Shown here one piece after another: positions 33,059 to 44,500 of a DNA stretch of 64,000 nucleotides. The DNA comes from Haemonchus contortus (taxonomy: Eukaryota; Nematoda; Chromadorea; Rhabditida; Trichostrongylidae). Location: positions 44,290,666 to 44,354,665 of the forward strand of contig LS997565.1 in assembly GCA_000469685.2 (NCBI GenBank), read 5' to 3'. The first letter of the stretch is position 1, and the number at the start of each line of letters is the position of its first letter. The position numbers were made by a program, and so were the translations under genes. Under the pieces are notes generated by a model. It had not been told where the DNA came from, made no database searches, and saw only the letters and a list, made by a program, of their open reading frames with translations.

Positions 33059-36000
33059 TCAAAATGAAAATTTTGAATGGAAAAATTCATTTACCAATTC
33101 AAAGTCCTGAACAGTAAGTCGCATAGGTCGCAGCTCAGTTATAAACCGATCCAGTGGACAGTTGTGTTCACAATCTGGTAATTTGTGTTGGAATAGATAG
33201 CCTGTGGAGTTCCTCGTGTATAACTGAAAATGAATCAGTGGAAGCAAGTTCTTGAATGGTTATATTTATGATAAAGGTTCGAATCTCGCAATGACCTCGC
33301 TCAGGCCGACCAAGTCTTACTCCCACTCGGGTTTTGTTGAAAAGCAACAGGCTTGTCTGGGAAGGCAAAATTTCCGGCTTAAGAACGGCTGCTTTTCGCT
33401 AGTCACTGTATTGGTCACATACGCACTCAAAATGTCACTACATTGCTGAATGGAAGCCGAATGAGCAGTGCATTCCGATGACGGATAGATTAGCTCCCAA
33501 ACACTTGATCCCCTACCCTTCTTCCGATGTTTCATCTTTCCTGTACATGAATCCCAAAAAAATTCCAATCCTGTGGACAGTACACATATATCAATGTGCT
33601 ATCACTACTAGTATAATCAGAGAAGAAGGCTACAAGCCAATGTTTTTCCCCTTCCAGGCGAAACCTGTGCCCTTGGCCGATTTCGAAATATTGAACGGCC
33701 TGTTTTTTCAAAGGTCTTGGCATCCTCGATCTCGGCTCGCCATTGAGCAGCGAACCTCTTTACTGAGACAGGCAATGGGATCGAAAAAATCTCATCAGAA
33801 CTCTTATTCGCCTACCTTCACAAACAGATTCCATCCGTTAGGCCTGTGCAGTTCTACAAGTAACAATGATCCATACCCTGGTGCTTCCTGATCAGCAATG
33901 CCCATGGCATATTTCATCGCCAGCATGGAAGGTATACCCTGAAACGTTATTTAAGGGAGCTATGGGAATCAGTGAGTGCGTGATGGGCACGATCTGGAGT
34001 GAAAATAGACAGTGGTCTGGGAGTCTCAGAATGAGAGGGATCTGGGGAAGAAGGATCCAGTCCTCATAGAACACTAACCGACGATGAAAAGATTGCTCTC
34101 TTGGCTTCCAACGTATGGTGCGAGATCCCGATGAGCGCCTCAATCCAGTCATTCAACAAAACTCCAGCGCTGAAGAAGTAAAGAATTTTGGTATATTACC
34201 GATGTAATGTCAAGCATTCTGAGAGGATTCTGAAGAAAAAAGAGGATGGTTTCTGCTTCACACAGAGCGGAAACCCATACCATCACTCCCAATTACATGT
34301 GGTTTAAGCCCTTTCCGGAGCCTACAACGCTGCGCGGGCAGCAACTTTCGAGTCATTGACTAGAATACGGGCGTGATTGGAGTTAATTTACCCACTTCCA
34401 GTTACTGACCGTTTCTTCACGATCTTACATTATGAGTAGGAAGTAGTGAGGTAAGTTTATGGAACATTTTGGACTCACGTTAATCGGGCTTTGGATTTCG
34501 AGTTGAACAAAGCATGCGCCAGTTCTCTGTGTGCATCCCGTAACCATTCTACCGCTGTAGTTCCGTTATGGACTTCATTTATCCAATCTGGTTGTGGCTG
34601 TCCATGGGCAATCTGAATAACTCGGGCGATATCAATCTTGACTCTCAAGATTTGTAAGCAATGCGTCAACATTGGAATGAGTACTACAGAACTCGCTATT
34701 AGAGTTTTCCGAGCTAAATTCTTCTGTTAGTATACGGTCCATTATTTATAAAATTTGTTGAGTTCTTTACGGAAAATGATTAAATTGACAAAAAAGCATT
34801 AGTAGGTACAGTTCAAGCAATCATTATTCTGTGAAGTCATAAACATCATCATAATATGCCATGGTGTGCTTTGCCCAATTTCTTCAATTGTCTGTACTCA
34901 AGAGAACAGTAACCTAACGTAGTAAATGCCAGCAACCACTTTTTCGCATAGTCAGAAATTTCAATCGTTAAATACCTCGTGATGAATTCCATGAAGCTTA
35001 AAAATGGCGACACGATTGACTGGGATGATACCAGTGTGCCTTTCTAGCACTTTGTACCATTCCTTACTTTCTTCATCGAATCGTTCGTAGTAGTTCTTGT
35101 TCTCCTCTTCAATCAACTGACGATAAGCTGGGCATGGATAGCTCGGTTGCAGAAGGTGCTGTGAAAAAAATAGTTATTTTGCATCGAAAATTGAATGGCC
35201 TGCATCTCTACATACCTTGTATTTTATGGGCTCGATTAATAAAAAAATATGAACTAGTAAACGAGGATAAAGATGAAGACCGTCTTTGGCCTAGATAAGT
35301 CCCGTTTTGGAATGCGCCCGCATGCAGCTTCCATTGGGAATCTTAGTGATATTTTGAATCCGCATGTGACCTACACAATGTTGCCGGCTTCCGACTACCA
35401 TCCGATGTTCAATTAAGTGCTTTTATCCTCCTAGACAAAGCCGATACCACTTAATCGATCTATGCTGAGTAGAAAGTTGGACCAGCGTGAGCTGAACTTA
35501 GTGCCAAATTCGACCCCCGGACTATGCGTCTGGCAATACTCCACTTGGCACTGCACCAACAAAATACCGGAAGGTTTCCAAAGTAGGTTGAGAAAGTGGA
35601 CGAAGTACGTAAAGGCATATGAGTGGCTAACAACACCTGCTTTATTACAGTCTGGATTGGTTTGTGCTCTGGTTCTCAATGAAACTCACTAAGTCATTGT
35701 TAGGCCTGTGAGGGTGTAGGCGGAATGTTCCGCAATGACAGGGTTGACTGGCTCTGAAAACTTCACCCACTGAAAAGCCCTCATACCGTAACATACCGGA
35801 TCAGGTGTCCATGGTTGAGCGGTAAAAACTGGCGTCGGTTGCCAAGATCCTAATGAATAGTTCGACCATTTGCCATTCCCTAGAAAAATATTAAATGCTC
35901 CCATACTCGGGGAATGCAGCCGACTTGCCGGGCTTTCAATTCATGTGCTGGGAAAGTTTCGTCGATCAATCACTGTACAACACCGTACTGAAAGTGCTCA

Positions 36001-36643
36001 TACGTTCGCTCATAGTTTACCTTCATCTGAGTAAAGTCCTGCTACAACAGCTTGCGCACTTTCGATTGTATGGGGAACACCAGCACTCTGCACAATTAGC
36101 TGAAATAAAGAGCTATCGAAATATGTTAAGAGCACTGGCAAGCAAAAACAGATAATGAAAGGTGAACACCCACAACAAAAGCAAAAAATAAAAAACAAAA
36201 CACAAAAATCAAGGAAAAAAAGAAAGAGTTGCTTTCCGAAGTGCTCCTTTTCCAGGGAAAGGGAATTGTTGGAATAGTCAATAATAATCGATTACAGACG
36301 ATCAGACATACCTCATGAATACTGTAGGTCTTCGATAATAAAGGCGTATCGATCATGTAACGTTGTCTCAACCATTTTCCAAGTTCAAGCATCCTTTTCA
36401 AGCCAATCTGCAAATTGCTTGAAAAGTTATTTGTTCCCATAGGGCTACCCAAGAGGTCGCTCAAGAACACACCTCAGTGAGAAGTCCCTCGCCTCTTGAC
36501 CAATGGTCTGGATCGTTCAAATCGTTTGGATACGGTGCTTCGTTCAGCCCTCTTTCACCAGTCGTCCAAAGAGCAAGTACGAAGATCAGTTCACAGTGAG
36601 TTGGTTGTAACATCGCCATTAGTAACAAAGCGGTGGTGATCAT
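33059..36643 (-). CDS. Histidine acid phosphatase family protein, probably catalytically inactive
   Basis: A 10-exon minus-strand gene of 381 residues. Exons from the start: 36473-36643, 36312-36407, 36021-36099, 35797-35879, 34976-35158, 34479-34612, 34079-34169, 33877-33938, 33634-33715, 33059-33223. Phases close throughout; the ends of exon 9 are least certain. Residues 1-17 (MITTALLLMAMLQPTHC) look like a signal peptide. Family signatures are clear: LIFVLALW at the N-terminus, LELGKWLRQRY, SWQPTPVFT, PSYPCPAYRQLI, HGQPQPDWI, AGVLLNDWI and C-terminal LPDCEHNCPLDRFI. The catalytic RHGxRxP is instead TTGERGL (residues 27-33), the RSTD segment is QSAG, and the catalytic HD dipeptide is replaced by SG (about 279-280). 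An intact frame without active-site residues suggests a secreted pseudo-phosphatase. Two introns contain SINE copies. Confidence 0.85.
33265..33480 (+). mobile_element. tRNA-derived SINE-like repeat, copy 6
   Basis: Plus-strand copy with B box GGTTCGAATCTCG, then CTCAGGCCGACCAAGTCTTA, AGGCTTGTCTGGGAAGG and CACTGTATTGGTCACATACG. The A-box half of the head is missing. It is antisense in the last intron of the phosphatase-like gene. Confidence 0.7.
35300..35462 (-). mobile_element. tRNA-derived SINE-like repeat, copy 7 (head missing)
   Basis: Minus-strand body of the family: GGAATGCGCCCGCATGCAGC, TTGGGAATCTTAGTG, GACCTACACAATGTTG and TGCTTTTATCCTCCTAGACA, all read on the plus strand. The promoter head is absent, indicating truncation. 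It lies in intron 4 of the phosphatase-like gene. Confidence 0.65.
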
Positions 36644-39341
36644 CCCGGATGAGAAACGGCCCTGGGATCGCCCTACAAAATCCAGGCCGGTTAGGGTCAC
36701 CTCAACACCCAAACCATAAAAATTTGAGCAAAAAGTAACAAAAATTAAAAACATTGAATGCCCTAAATTCCAGGTAGCTGGCTAGTATGAGCAACGATGT
36801 GGTAAGAATATCCCAAACATTTCTGTCATATCTTTATCTTCAGCACCTCCGCTTTCAGGCAATCAAGCTGTTTGAAAGAAGTCCAGCCAAGCCATACAGT
36901 TGTTCAAACTGCGAAAGTAGTTGGATATATGAATGAAACAAATAAATGCCAGATAATAGTTATACAGTACTCACTTTAGATTCACTTAGATAGAAGCAAG
37001 ATGAAAAAGAAAAAAATCGAGAGCTCTACTTGCGTTTTGTTCTGGATAAACATTGGCCTAGAAATTTGAGAGAAAAATTTTCACACCTCTCAAATAGAAC
37101 GAGACTGTTCGCAAGAACAATTGATGGCTGGAAGCCAGTTTAGATGAACATTGCAGCAATCCGATAAAGGGGGAGACTTTTTTGGATGATCCGTCAGAAA
37201 GAATGTTGAAAGATCTGAGCAGCAGGGAAGAAAAAGCGCAAGTGCAAGTTAAATTAAACTAATTTGGTTCTTGACCGAATTTGAGAACGGTCACTGATGC
37301 TGACAAAAGGAGGATTGAAAGATCCGTAGAATTCAAAAATTCGATAGGGCCTAGAATTTGTGTAAGAAAATCTGTTTTCTAGATTTTCAATGACAAATCC
37401 AAATCTTCCCAACAAGCGGTTCAGCAGTCAGAATGTCAAAGTCTGCAGAGAGATTTAGATAATCATTTTTATGTGTACGAGTTTCGAGTGAGAGTTTTGA
37501 GTGCGAGTTTTATGAGTTCACTTTTGGCTATTCAAGTAGGTCTTCTTCAAATGGGTCAATCGGTACTACTCACTTCAGGTATTTACTTGAGACTGCTCCG
37601 AAGGACCTCTCTCTATAGGCAGACATGCCCTGCTTCCGATAACTTTGGCATAATAGGCTAGAGAATGTTTTGAAGCCGTCTCAATCATGTATTGAAACCC
37701 AAAAGCATTGATGAACGATTGAGTGGAATAAAAATGATTGAAAAGCCTCCTTCTTAAACGCTATTTCACATCAAAAGTATCCAGTCCAAGGACCTGAACA
37801 GATTCTTCCGGAAATCTCCGGAGTGATTGAACTGATGAGAAAGGTGAAATGACATCTAAGAGAGATGAACGTATGTGGGTTCCCGTAACCTAAGCCAGAT
37901 AAAACTAAACATCTTCGTTGCTTCCGTACTGTACATTCGGCTCTGTAATTCAAAGCTGATGTAGACAGTAAAACCCCTTTCTCGAACTCACTGCAACGCA
38001 ACTCTCCTACAATACGGTCAGAGTGAGGAAGAGTTCTATTCCCAATAGGACCCTCTTAGCCCAACTCTGAATTTTCACATCGCCACCTCATTTTTTCATC
38101 ATTTTTGGCCATTTTTTGACTAACCAGCAGTTTGCCAAACCAGAAGCCTACCAAACATGAAACCACGAACTCCACTCTCGGCGAGGCAAATACGAACCTC
38201 TATCGGGTACTCTTCGACGACCGCTGAGTAACAAAATTTCTTTACTCTGATCGGATCGCTGAGAGAGGCTAGTTCGGATTAAAACAGTTGCGTTAACAAC
38301 CTAAGCTAACTGGAAGGATAGTCAAAAATCTTAGACGATCTCAGGGGCTTCAAATATACGGAGAACAGTGACGCTCCAAAGAGATTCCTAAATGACGAGT
38401 TTTGAAAGAAGGCTGTACAGAGAAGATAGCCTAGCCTGCCAGGGACAATTGGAAAATAACTGCGGGATTGCACTGAAGAATTACGGGCTCGGAGAAACGA
38501 AGAGCACTTTTTCAAACGATCTCCGGCTTTTGCGCATGTATCAAACCAGTTTGGTCGCAATAGCGCTTGACTTCATCCAGTCCTTCCTGATCCAAAGAAG
38601 TCCTGATATAAAGTTCTCTAGGGCGAATGTGGTGTAATGGCAAGTGGCCACGATAGTAGCATAGGGATCGAATTATGGACTGATGTCTTCTTCGAACAGC
38701 CAAGCTTTCCATCCCTTTGGGTCACTTAGTTGGTTCCTATTCGCATGAGAGGTAAGGCCGCCTCAATAGGTAATCTGCAGAACCGGTTCCCTCCTTGACT
38801 GTCTTTCAATAAAAAGTGCTAAGTCGAATGCTGAGGTACATGCCTAAAAGACCGGAATGATGAGCTTAAAAAGGATTCCTATCTTTTATGTCAGATTTCA
38901 TTTCCTTTCTGCTAACTATAGAACTGTTGAAGGCCATGTTCACCACGCCCAGCAACTGTCGACGTATTCAGAACGAAACGCTTACAGGCGAATGAGCTCT
39001 TGTGTATGGCAGATGGGCAGAGTTTCTTAGCAAGAATCGTTAGGTTTTTTCCTCTGAAGGACTGATCAGCGCGCGATATAGACTATAGGGACTAATTGGA
39101 CTTTTTCTGTAGAACCATACCGGGATCGGATCATAGAGATTCCGGTTCTGTTCAAAGGCACACGCAAAGAGTCATACAAATATTTCCCCACTTAATGAAC
39201 GCGCAGAGCTTTGATTAGACGTACTGTGACAAGGTTGTGGATCTCCGATAAGTCGCCACACCCTCCTCGAAAGCATATGGGACCTGAAAGGTTACAGTAG
39301 TTTGTCGTCAGCCTTCGCTTTTCCTCAAAAAACTCATCTAG
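36644..39341. other. Intergenic, no gene recognised
   Basis: 5' flank of the phosphatase-like gene followed by about 2.5 kb without conserved coding sequence. A SINE-like head (GTGGTGTAATGGCAAGTGGC) is visible near 38626-38745. The upstream stretch 36180-36230 inside the gene's second intron is purine-rich. Confidence 0.45.
38621..38745 (+). mobile_element. SINE-like head fragment
   Basis: GTGGTGTAATGGCAAGTGGC resembles the A-box region of the SINE family and GGGATCGAATTATGG its B box. The following CCAAGCTTTCCATCCCT corresponds to the body start. The distal body is missing or too diverged. Confidence 0.5.
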
Positions 39342-40204
39342 TTAAAGGCACAGTTCAGGACAATTTTGGGGTTATCCGGTATTTCAGAGATAGTGGTAGG
39401 TAAGGCCTACACTAGGACAATGGTAAAGCATAAAAGGCTAAAAACAGTGAAAAAAAAGGAAAACAAACGGCTGAAAAAAAGAGGAAAAAGTGGTTGGACG
39501 AGATTCATAATGGGAAAACGGTGGTTAAGTGAATTTTCGCGGAAGTACATGAATGTGACGCCATGTGTGCAATGGCACACAAAACACCCAAACAGCTGAT
39601 TTAGACCAGATTCTTGAAACTATTTATTCCCCAACTGATATTTCGCTGAACTTTTATGTTTATTCAGTTGTTCTGCACAGAAGGTGAGTAAATCCCCTTA
39701 TATTTATCACTTTACGATTAAATGTACCTAAGTTTCCATATAGTACGTTGTTTTATAAAATGCATGCTAGGATTTCAATTTTTTTTATTTGCAACGCATT
39801 TTCTTCATTTGGGGTCATTTATGTATTCTTGTACAATGTCAAGAACACTCTTTGACTTTCATTTGAAGATTTATGCTCGGTTGAAGCCTAGCATTATCAT
39901 GGGAACCCCCTCTTTCATGCTGCGGTGGTTGCGGTCGACCAGCTGACCATTCCTGGCAATTTGCCAATCGGCGTATCGATTTTTCACCAACTTCGCTCCA
40001 ATGCGAAAGTGGTGAAGGAAAATTCGAACCCGTAGTCAGCCTAGCGAGGGGTGGAACCCTGACGTCCCCCAATGTTCCTGCCCTTATTGACCCTATCCAC
40101 ACCCTTTTCCGACCTAATTCCTGCACGAATGGTATCAGAGGGGGCATCGAATTCAAACTATGTGCAAATCTCCGAAACCATTCTTTCGTGACCTGTGCCT
40201 TTAA
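39342..40204. mobile_element. GGCAC-TIR element, best-bounded copy
   Basis: Starts TTAAAGGCACAGTTCAGGAC and ends with inverted GTCACGAAAGAATGG-type sequence finishing ACCTGTGCCTTTAA, so both termini are present across 863 bases. The body shows no transposase frame. This copy is useful as reference for the other, rearranged copies. Confidence 0.7.
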
Positions 40205-40262
40205 ACAGTTTCCAACTCCTCTCTTGTTGTAACCTCGACATTTCTTTTCTGTTACTGAAATT

Positions 40263-41515
40263 TTTTTGCCGTTCGAGGTTCGTAGGTGGAACTCTTTATT
40301 AAATTAACGGTTTAACGTTTCGACGTAACCATCGTCTTCAGAGTCCTGAATGCAGCTCGAGATGAATACCCTTTAGCAAAAACTACGACCGAAATTTATC
40401 GAAACCATCCACTCACTAGGTTTCACGGCACTGTGGTACCATATAGCCCAGTAGCTATCTCGCAAGCTAGACTTCGTGATTCGTGAAGTCCGACATCATT
40501 AATGCAGATACTTGTCGCTGTTCTCAACACGTTGCTGACTACTGCCCGTTTAACTGCTCGGAGATGAGCTGATGTAGCGTGAATAAAGATATTCTTCTAA
40601 CTAGCTTTACCTAGAAAGACACTAATACTAATAAGCAGGGAGCTTCGCGTCTGATGAGACTATCACTTTGTCTTCCTTTCATCTCCGGTGAAGTTAGCAG
40701 TGCTGTAAAGGGGTGCATTTTCAGATTTGGGCCGCAAGATGTTGCACAATTAGTGAAAATTCTTAATAACAACATCAACCAGCTATTACTTTGAAATAGG
40801 CTTCAAGATGAACGGTGCTTAACAAACGATTGTACCATATATCCCTGCGGGAGAGGTGATTGCGCACTGATAGGCGTAAACTACCACCTAGAATGTCGGG
40901 CATGTGGATCAACTTATATCGGTCAGACAGGAAGACAACTAGCTATACGTATGAAAGGACATCTAGCTAGTATGAGGCGCGGAAACCTTATGACAGCGCT
41001 CGGCCGACACGAAAGCTGAGGAACACAACGACGAAAATTCCGAAGTGAGGTTCACGATATTGGCGCAGGAGACGAAAATTTCAACAAGAAAGGCGTTAGA
41101 GGCATTACGGATTCTAAAAAAGAATCCAAAATAAACAGCAAAGATGAGTGTCCATCCATAACTGGTGACCTTTTGCCATTCTTACCGGTCTGCGGTGCTA
41201 AGACTCATGATCAGTAGCCTCTTAATGTGATCTCCCTTATCATAAGTATTATATAAGGGATACATCAAGCAGTCTCATTCGCTACTGACAGTCGCCTGTG
41301 GCGACAGCGGATTCCATCCGTTTTGACGGTGGAGCCTGGTAAGTGGGTAGTTTTGATGAATTTCGGTCATAGTTTTGCTAGAGGGGGTAAACGCTATTGG
41401 ATACCGTAAATCATCTCGAGTTGCGTTTAGGCCTCTGAAGACGACGATTACGTCGGAACGTTAGACCGTTAATTCAATGAAGAGCTCCACCTGCGAGCCT
41501 CGAACGGCAGAAGCA
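40263..41515. pseudogene. Head-to-head Penelope-like element fragments
   Basis: Two Penelope-like pieces meet at about 40630. The left piece is minus strand: 40500-40620 encodes NIFIHATSAHLRAVKRAVV, the same segment as [19 protein letters not shown] in the copy at 16240. The right piece is plus strand and encodes CTIYPCGRGDC, then ECRACGSTYIGQTGRQLAIR (GIY-YIG endonuclease) and GDLLPFLP. The outer ends (40263-40420 and about 41350-41515) are inverted copies of one 3' tail, containing GGTGGAACTCTTTATTAAAT on the left and the complementary GAAGAGCTCCACC on the right. Stops and frameshifts make both pieces inactive. Inverted dimers are known for Penelope-like elements. Confidence 0.8.
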
Positions 41516-44500
41516 TTGCAATAACTTAGATAGTCAACAAAACAGTTACCGTTGGTGTCTTTCGCCATAACCCTACGGTAATGGAATAAAGGAGAAGTTT
41601 AAATCGAAATCTCGAGGACATCATCGTAGTGTCTCATTATCGAAGGATTCTTAGACGCTACTCACACCCGTTTCCGGATTACGCCCCGCAATTGGCTTCT
41701 ATTCGGAATAGTAACGACGGTCTGAATCCGTGGGAGGCTATTACAATGACTTGCGAATTATTTACAAATAAAGGCACTTATCCTTTCAGACGAATATTGT
41801 AACAACAAAACGAACAGCAGTAATGGAGAGACCGGAGTGAATCGATCCAGGATTTGAACCCGGAAACGCGTGTGGGTGACAGTGCTGCACTTGCCATTAC
41901 GCCACCTCAGCTCAGTTGTTAATTGTTGTGCCATTTCTCGTTGATTGACCGAATTACCGACTATCAAATTCATTCTTACTTTGCAATCAATAGAGTTCTG
42001 ATTGTTCAAGGACAGGGCACATAAAAGTATTATACACTGAACAGAGCAGCCTTTTAGAACAGATTAGTTATTGGAATGTGACAGAAACGTCAAGAAGTCT
42101 CCGTTTATCCAAATCCATGTTATATTTCTCAGTCCTGAAGCTATCTCCCATCACAAGAGCTCGATGCTCAATAAGATAGCGGATTTACCACGTATTGTAA
42201 GCATCTCTGAGCGACAATTTCATTTTATGGCTTGCCCTCCGCGTTTCACTTCTCCCAGGCATTCTGCTCGCTTAGTAAACAAAACTTGCATCTTGACCTA
42301 TTGTCCCTATCGGCATCGGTCCCGCGTGATGCGTGCGATGCTATCCTGAGACGATTTCTAGTTTTGCATTCAATAAATTAGCATCAGGGATCAATCTTTT
42401 CGGAGAACAACTTTTCCAAGGCAACAAATAGAGTGAGAGGAAAGAAATCATGTACTCCCTTTCACCTGAAGATGGGCGACAAATATCACGAACCCGTACC
42501 TATGATATCACTTTTCGGGCGGTTACTGCCAACACGTATCCCTTTCTCGTTCGTCTGTTCATGAAGCATGGTGAACTTACCTGTTTAGCATTTCTCGTAG
42601 CCCATTGGTTGTCTCGATTTCGAGCTCGTCTCTAGAGGGAACTGTTCCACACTTCTTGAGCGCGGTCACTCTGTAATCAGCGGAACATCCAGGATCCTGT
42701 TATCCACATTATTGAAGTTCAAGAACCCAAAAGTGAGCATGGAGAGTTTCAGAGACTCTCCATTCGGGGAACGTGCGATCACGGCCGAAACGATCCATCA
42801 TTCAGCTTGAATCTAAGAACTAGAGGAAGTGAGATAAGATAATAAGCGAGAAACCTGTTCATTACCTGACTCTCCAAAATGAAACAGCCCCCTGAAGACG
42901 AAGGAGAAAAGACAGGTGAAAGGTAACGTTCCATCGCGAAATTTCCGGTCATGTTTCCTAAGACCCTCAAAGAACAAAACGAATTTCTCCAGTTGAATAA
43001 TTGAATAAATGTTTTAATAAAGTGTGTTCTTTGTTACGTAGCATCAAGAACTTGATATCTCAATTTATACTTGTCCTTCTTACCTGCACATTAGGAAGTG
43101 GTTGTAAATTCCATTGCCTATTAGCCGATTCTGGAAGATTGCCAGAACTGGTCGACAGAACACTGCTGTAAAACTCTAAGCCTCAACACAACTTTTGATA
43201 AGAAGCTTTTAGGAGGACACTAAATCCATCAGAAACGGTACTGATGCTGGGCACGTTGAAGAGGCACTTTCGAGAATCATTCATTATCTACATGCCAAGA
43301 ATGTGAATTTAACTATCAGCTGAATCCTTTTCCATTCGTGACAGCCCGGGATGTTTGGCAGTTTTTGAGAGAATATGGTCTTGTGAATGCGTGTCGCTTA
43401 CCTATACACTGCTTTCTAAGTTGACCTGAACTCATTACTTAGACGAAATATTCATTTAACATTTCTTAATGAAGAATTACGTCATGATAAACTGGTATAG
43501 TTAACATATACCAGGATAGAATAAATATAATAGTAGACATACGGGACCGCACTCGATCGTACCGATTTGTTTGCTTGTTGAAATAGTCGTGGAAGATGAA
43601 CAACTTTCAAAAAGCAAACATTCGCATAGAATTGAGCCCTTTATAAGCCCAACATCGAGAACTACCTCTTTTACACCTTACTGTTCCCGAATATATTCCA
43701 ATTCCCGGATTTTTCATGTCACGAGTAGATATGATGAACGTTCGAATTTCGGTCTGAGCTTGGTTCAGTTCCTCCGCTTGGGTCTAGGTTTATCCGCCGT
43801 GTCACCAACAATAAAGATGCAAGCACCTTCTCGAAACGATGAGCGAACGAATGATCCCAGTGAAGGGGCAGAATTCAAAAATGCACGTGGTGAGGCCTTT
43901 TGTAGGACCGAGTGGAAAGTAATTGAAAGCAGCTCAAAACTCGTCCTCCCTTTCCCTCAAGGTCGGTTACACGAATCAGTTGATGATGACAACTATATGA
44001 ACATTTTATTTTTAGGAGGGCGGGAGTGGTGTAGTGGAAGGTGGTGTATGTCACACGCCAATGGGTCAGGAATCGAATAAGGGGATCCGCCTACTGCTTG
44101 CCTTTCTTTTCTTTTCGAAGTAAAATTTCAGAATTTCTGAGTTCCATAGCTTAATTGATGATAAGGACAGGCCATCGTATTTGACACCTCTGTGTCATAC
44201 CTCTTCCAGGAACTCGATGCTGCGCTCGTAAAGTTTGGCTTCATTGAATCCCATCCAGTCTTTGAATCTGAGCCGCACCTTGCTGGAGTGACGGAACTAC
44301 TTTCTCCTCTGGAAGTAATGCTACAGGGATTGGAGGAGGTGAAATTCGGATGCCTACAGATTAGCTGAACACGTTGAATGGTCGGGCGTCTTATCTAGAC
44401 CGTTCAACTTGACTTCAGTCAGACTCAGATGGGGAAAAATGGGGTTTTTGCTGTATTCCGAGCGGGGGAAATTATTCACCTTTTCTTGGAGGAGTCACCG

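Noticed and set aside
35431..35679. 82-codon open frame within the phosphatase-like gene
   Set aside because: It lies in the intron between exons 4 and 5; the flanking exons join in phase without it and it overlaps a SINE copy.
43571..44080. 169-codon open frame as a gene
   Set aside because: No family resemblance, no signal or domain, low-complexity charged composition, and no splice-supported neighbours.
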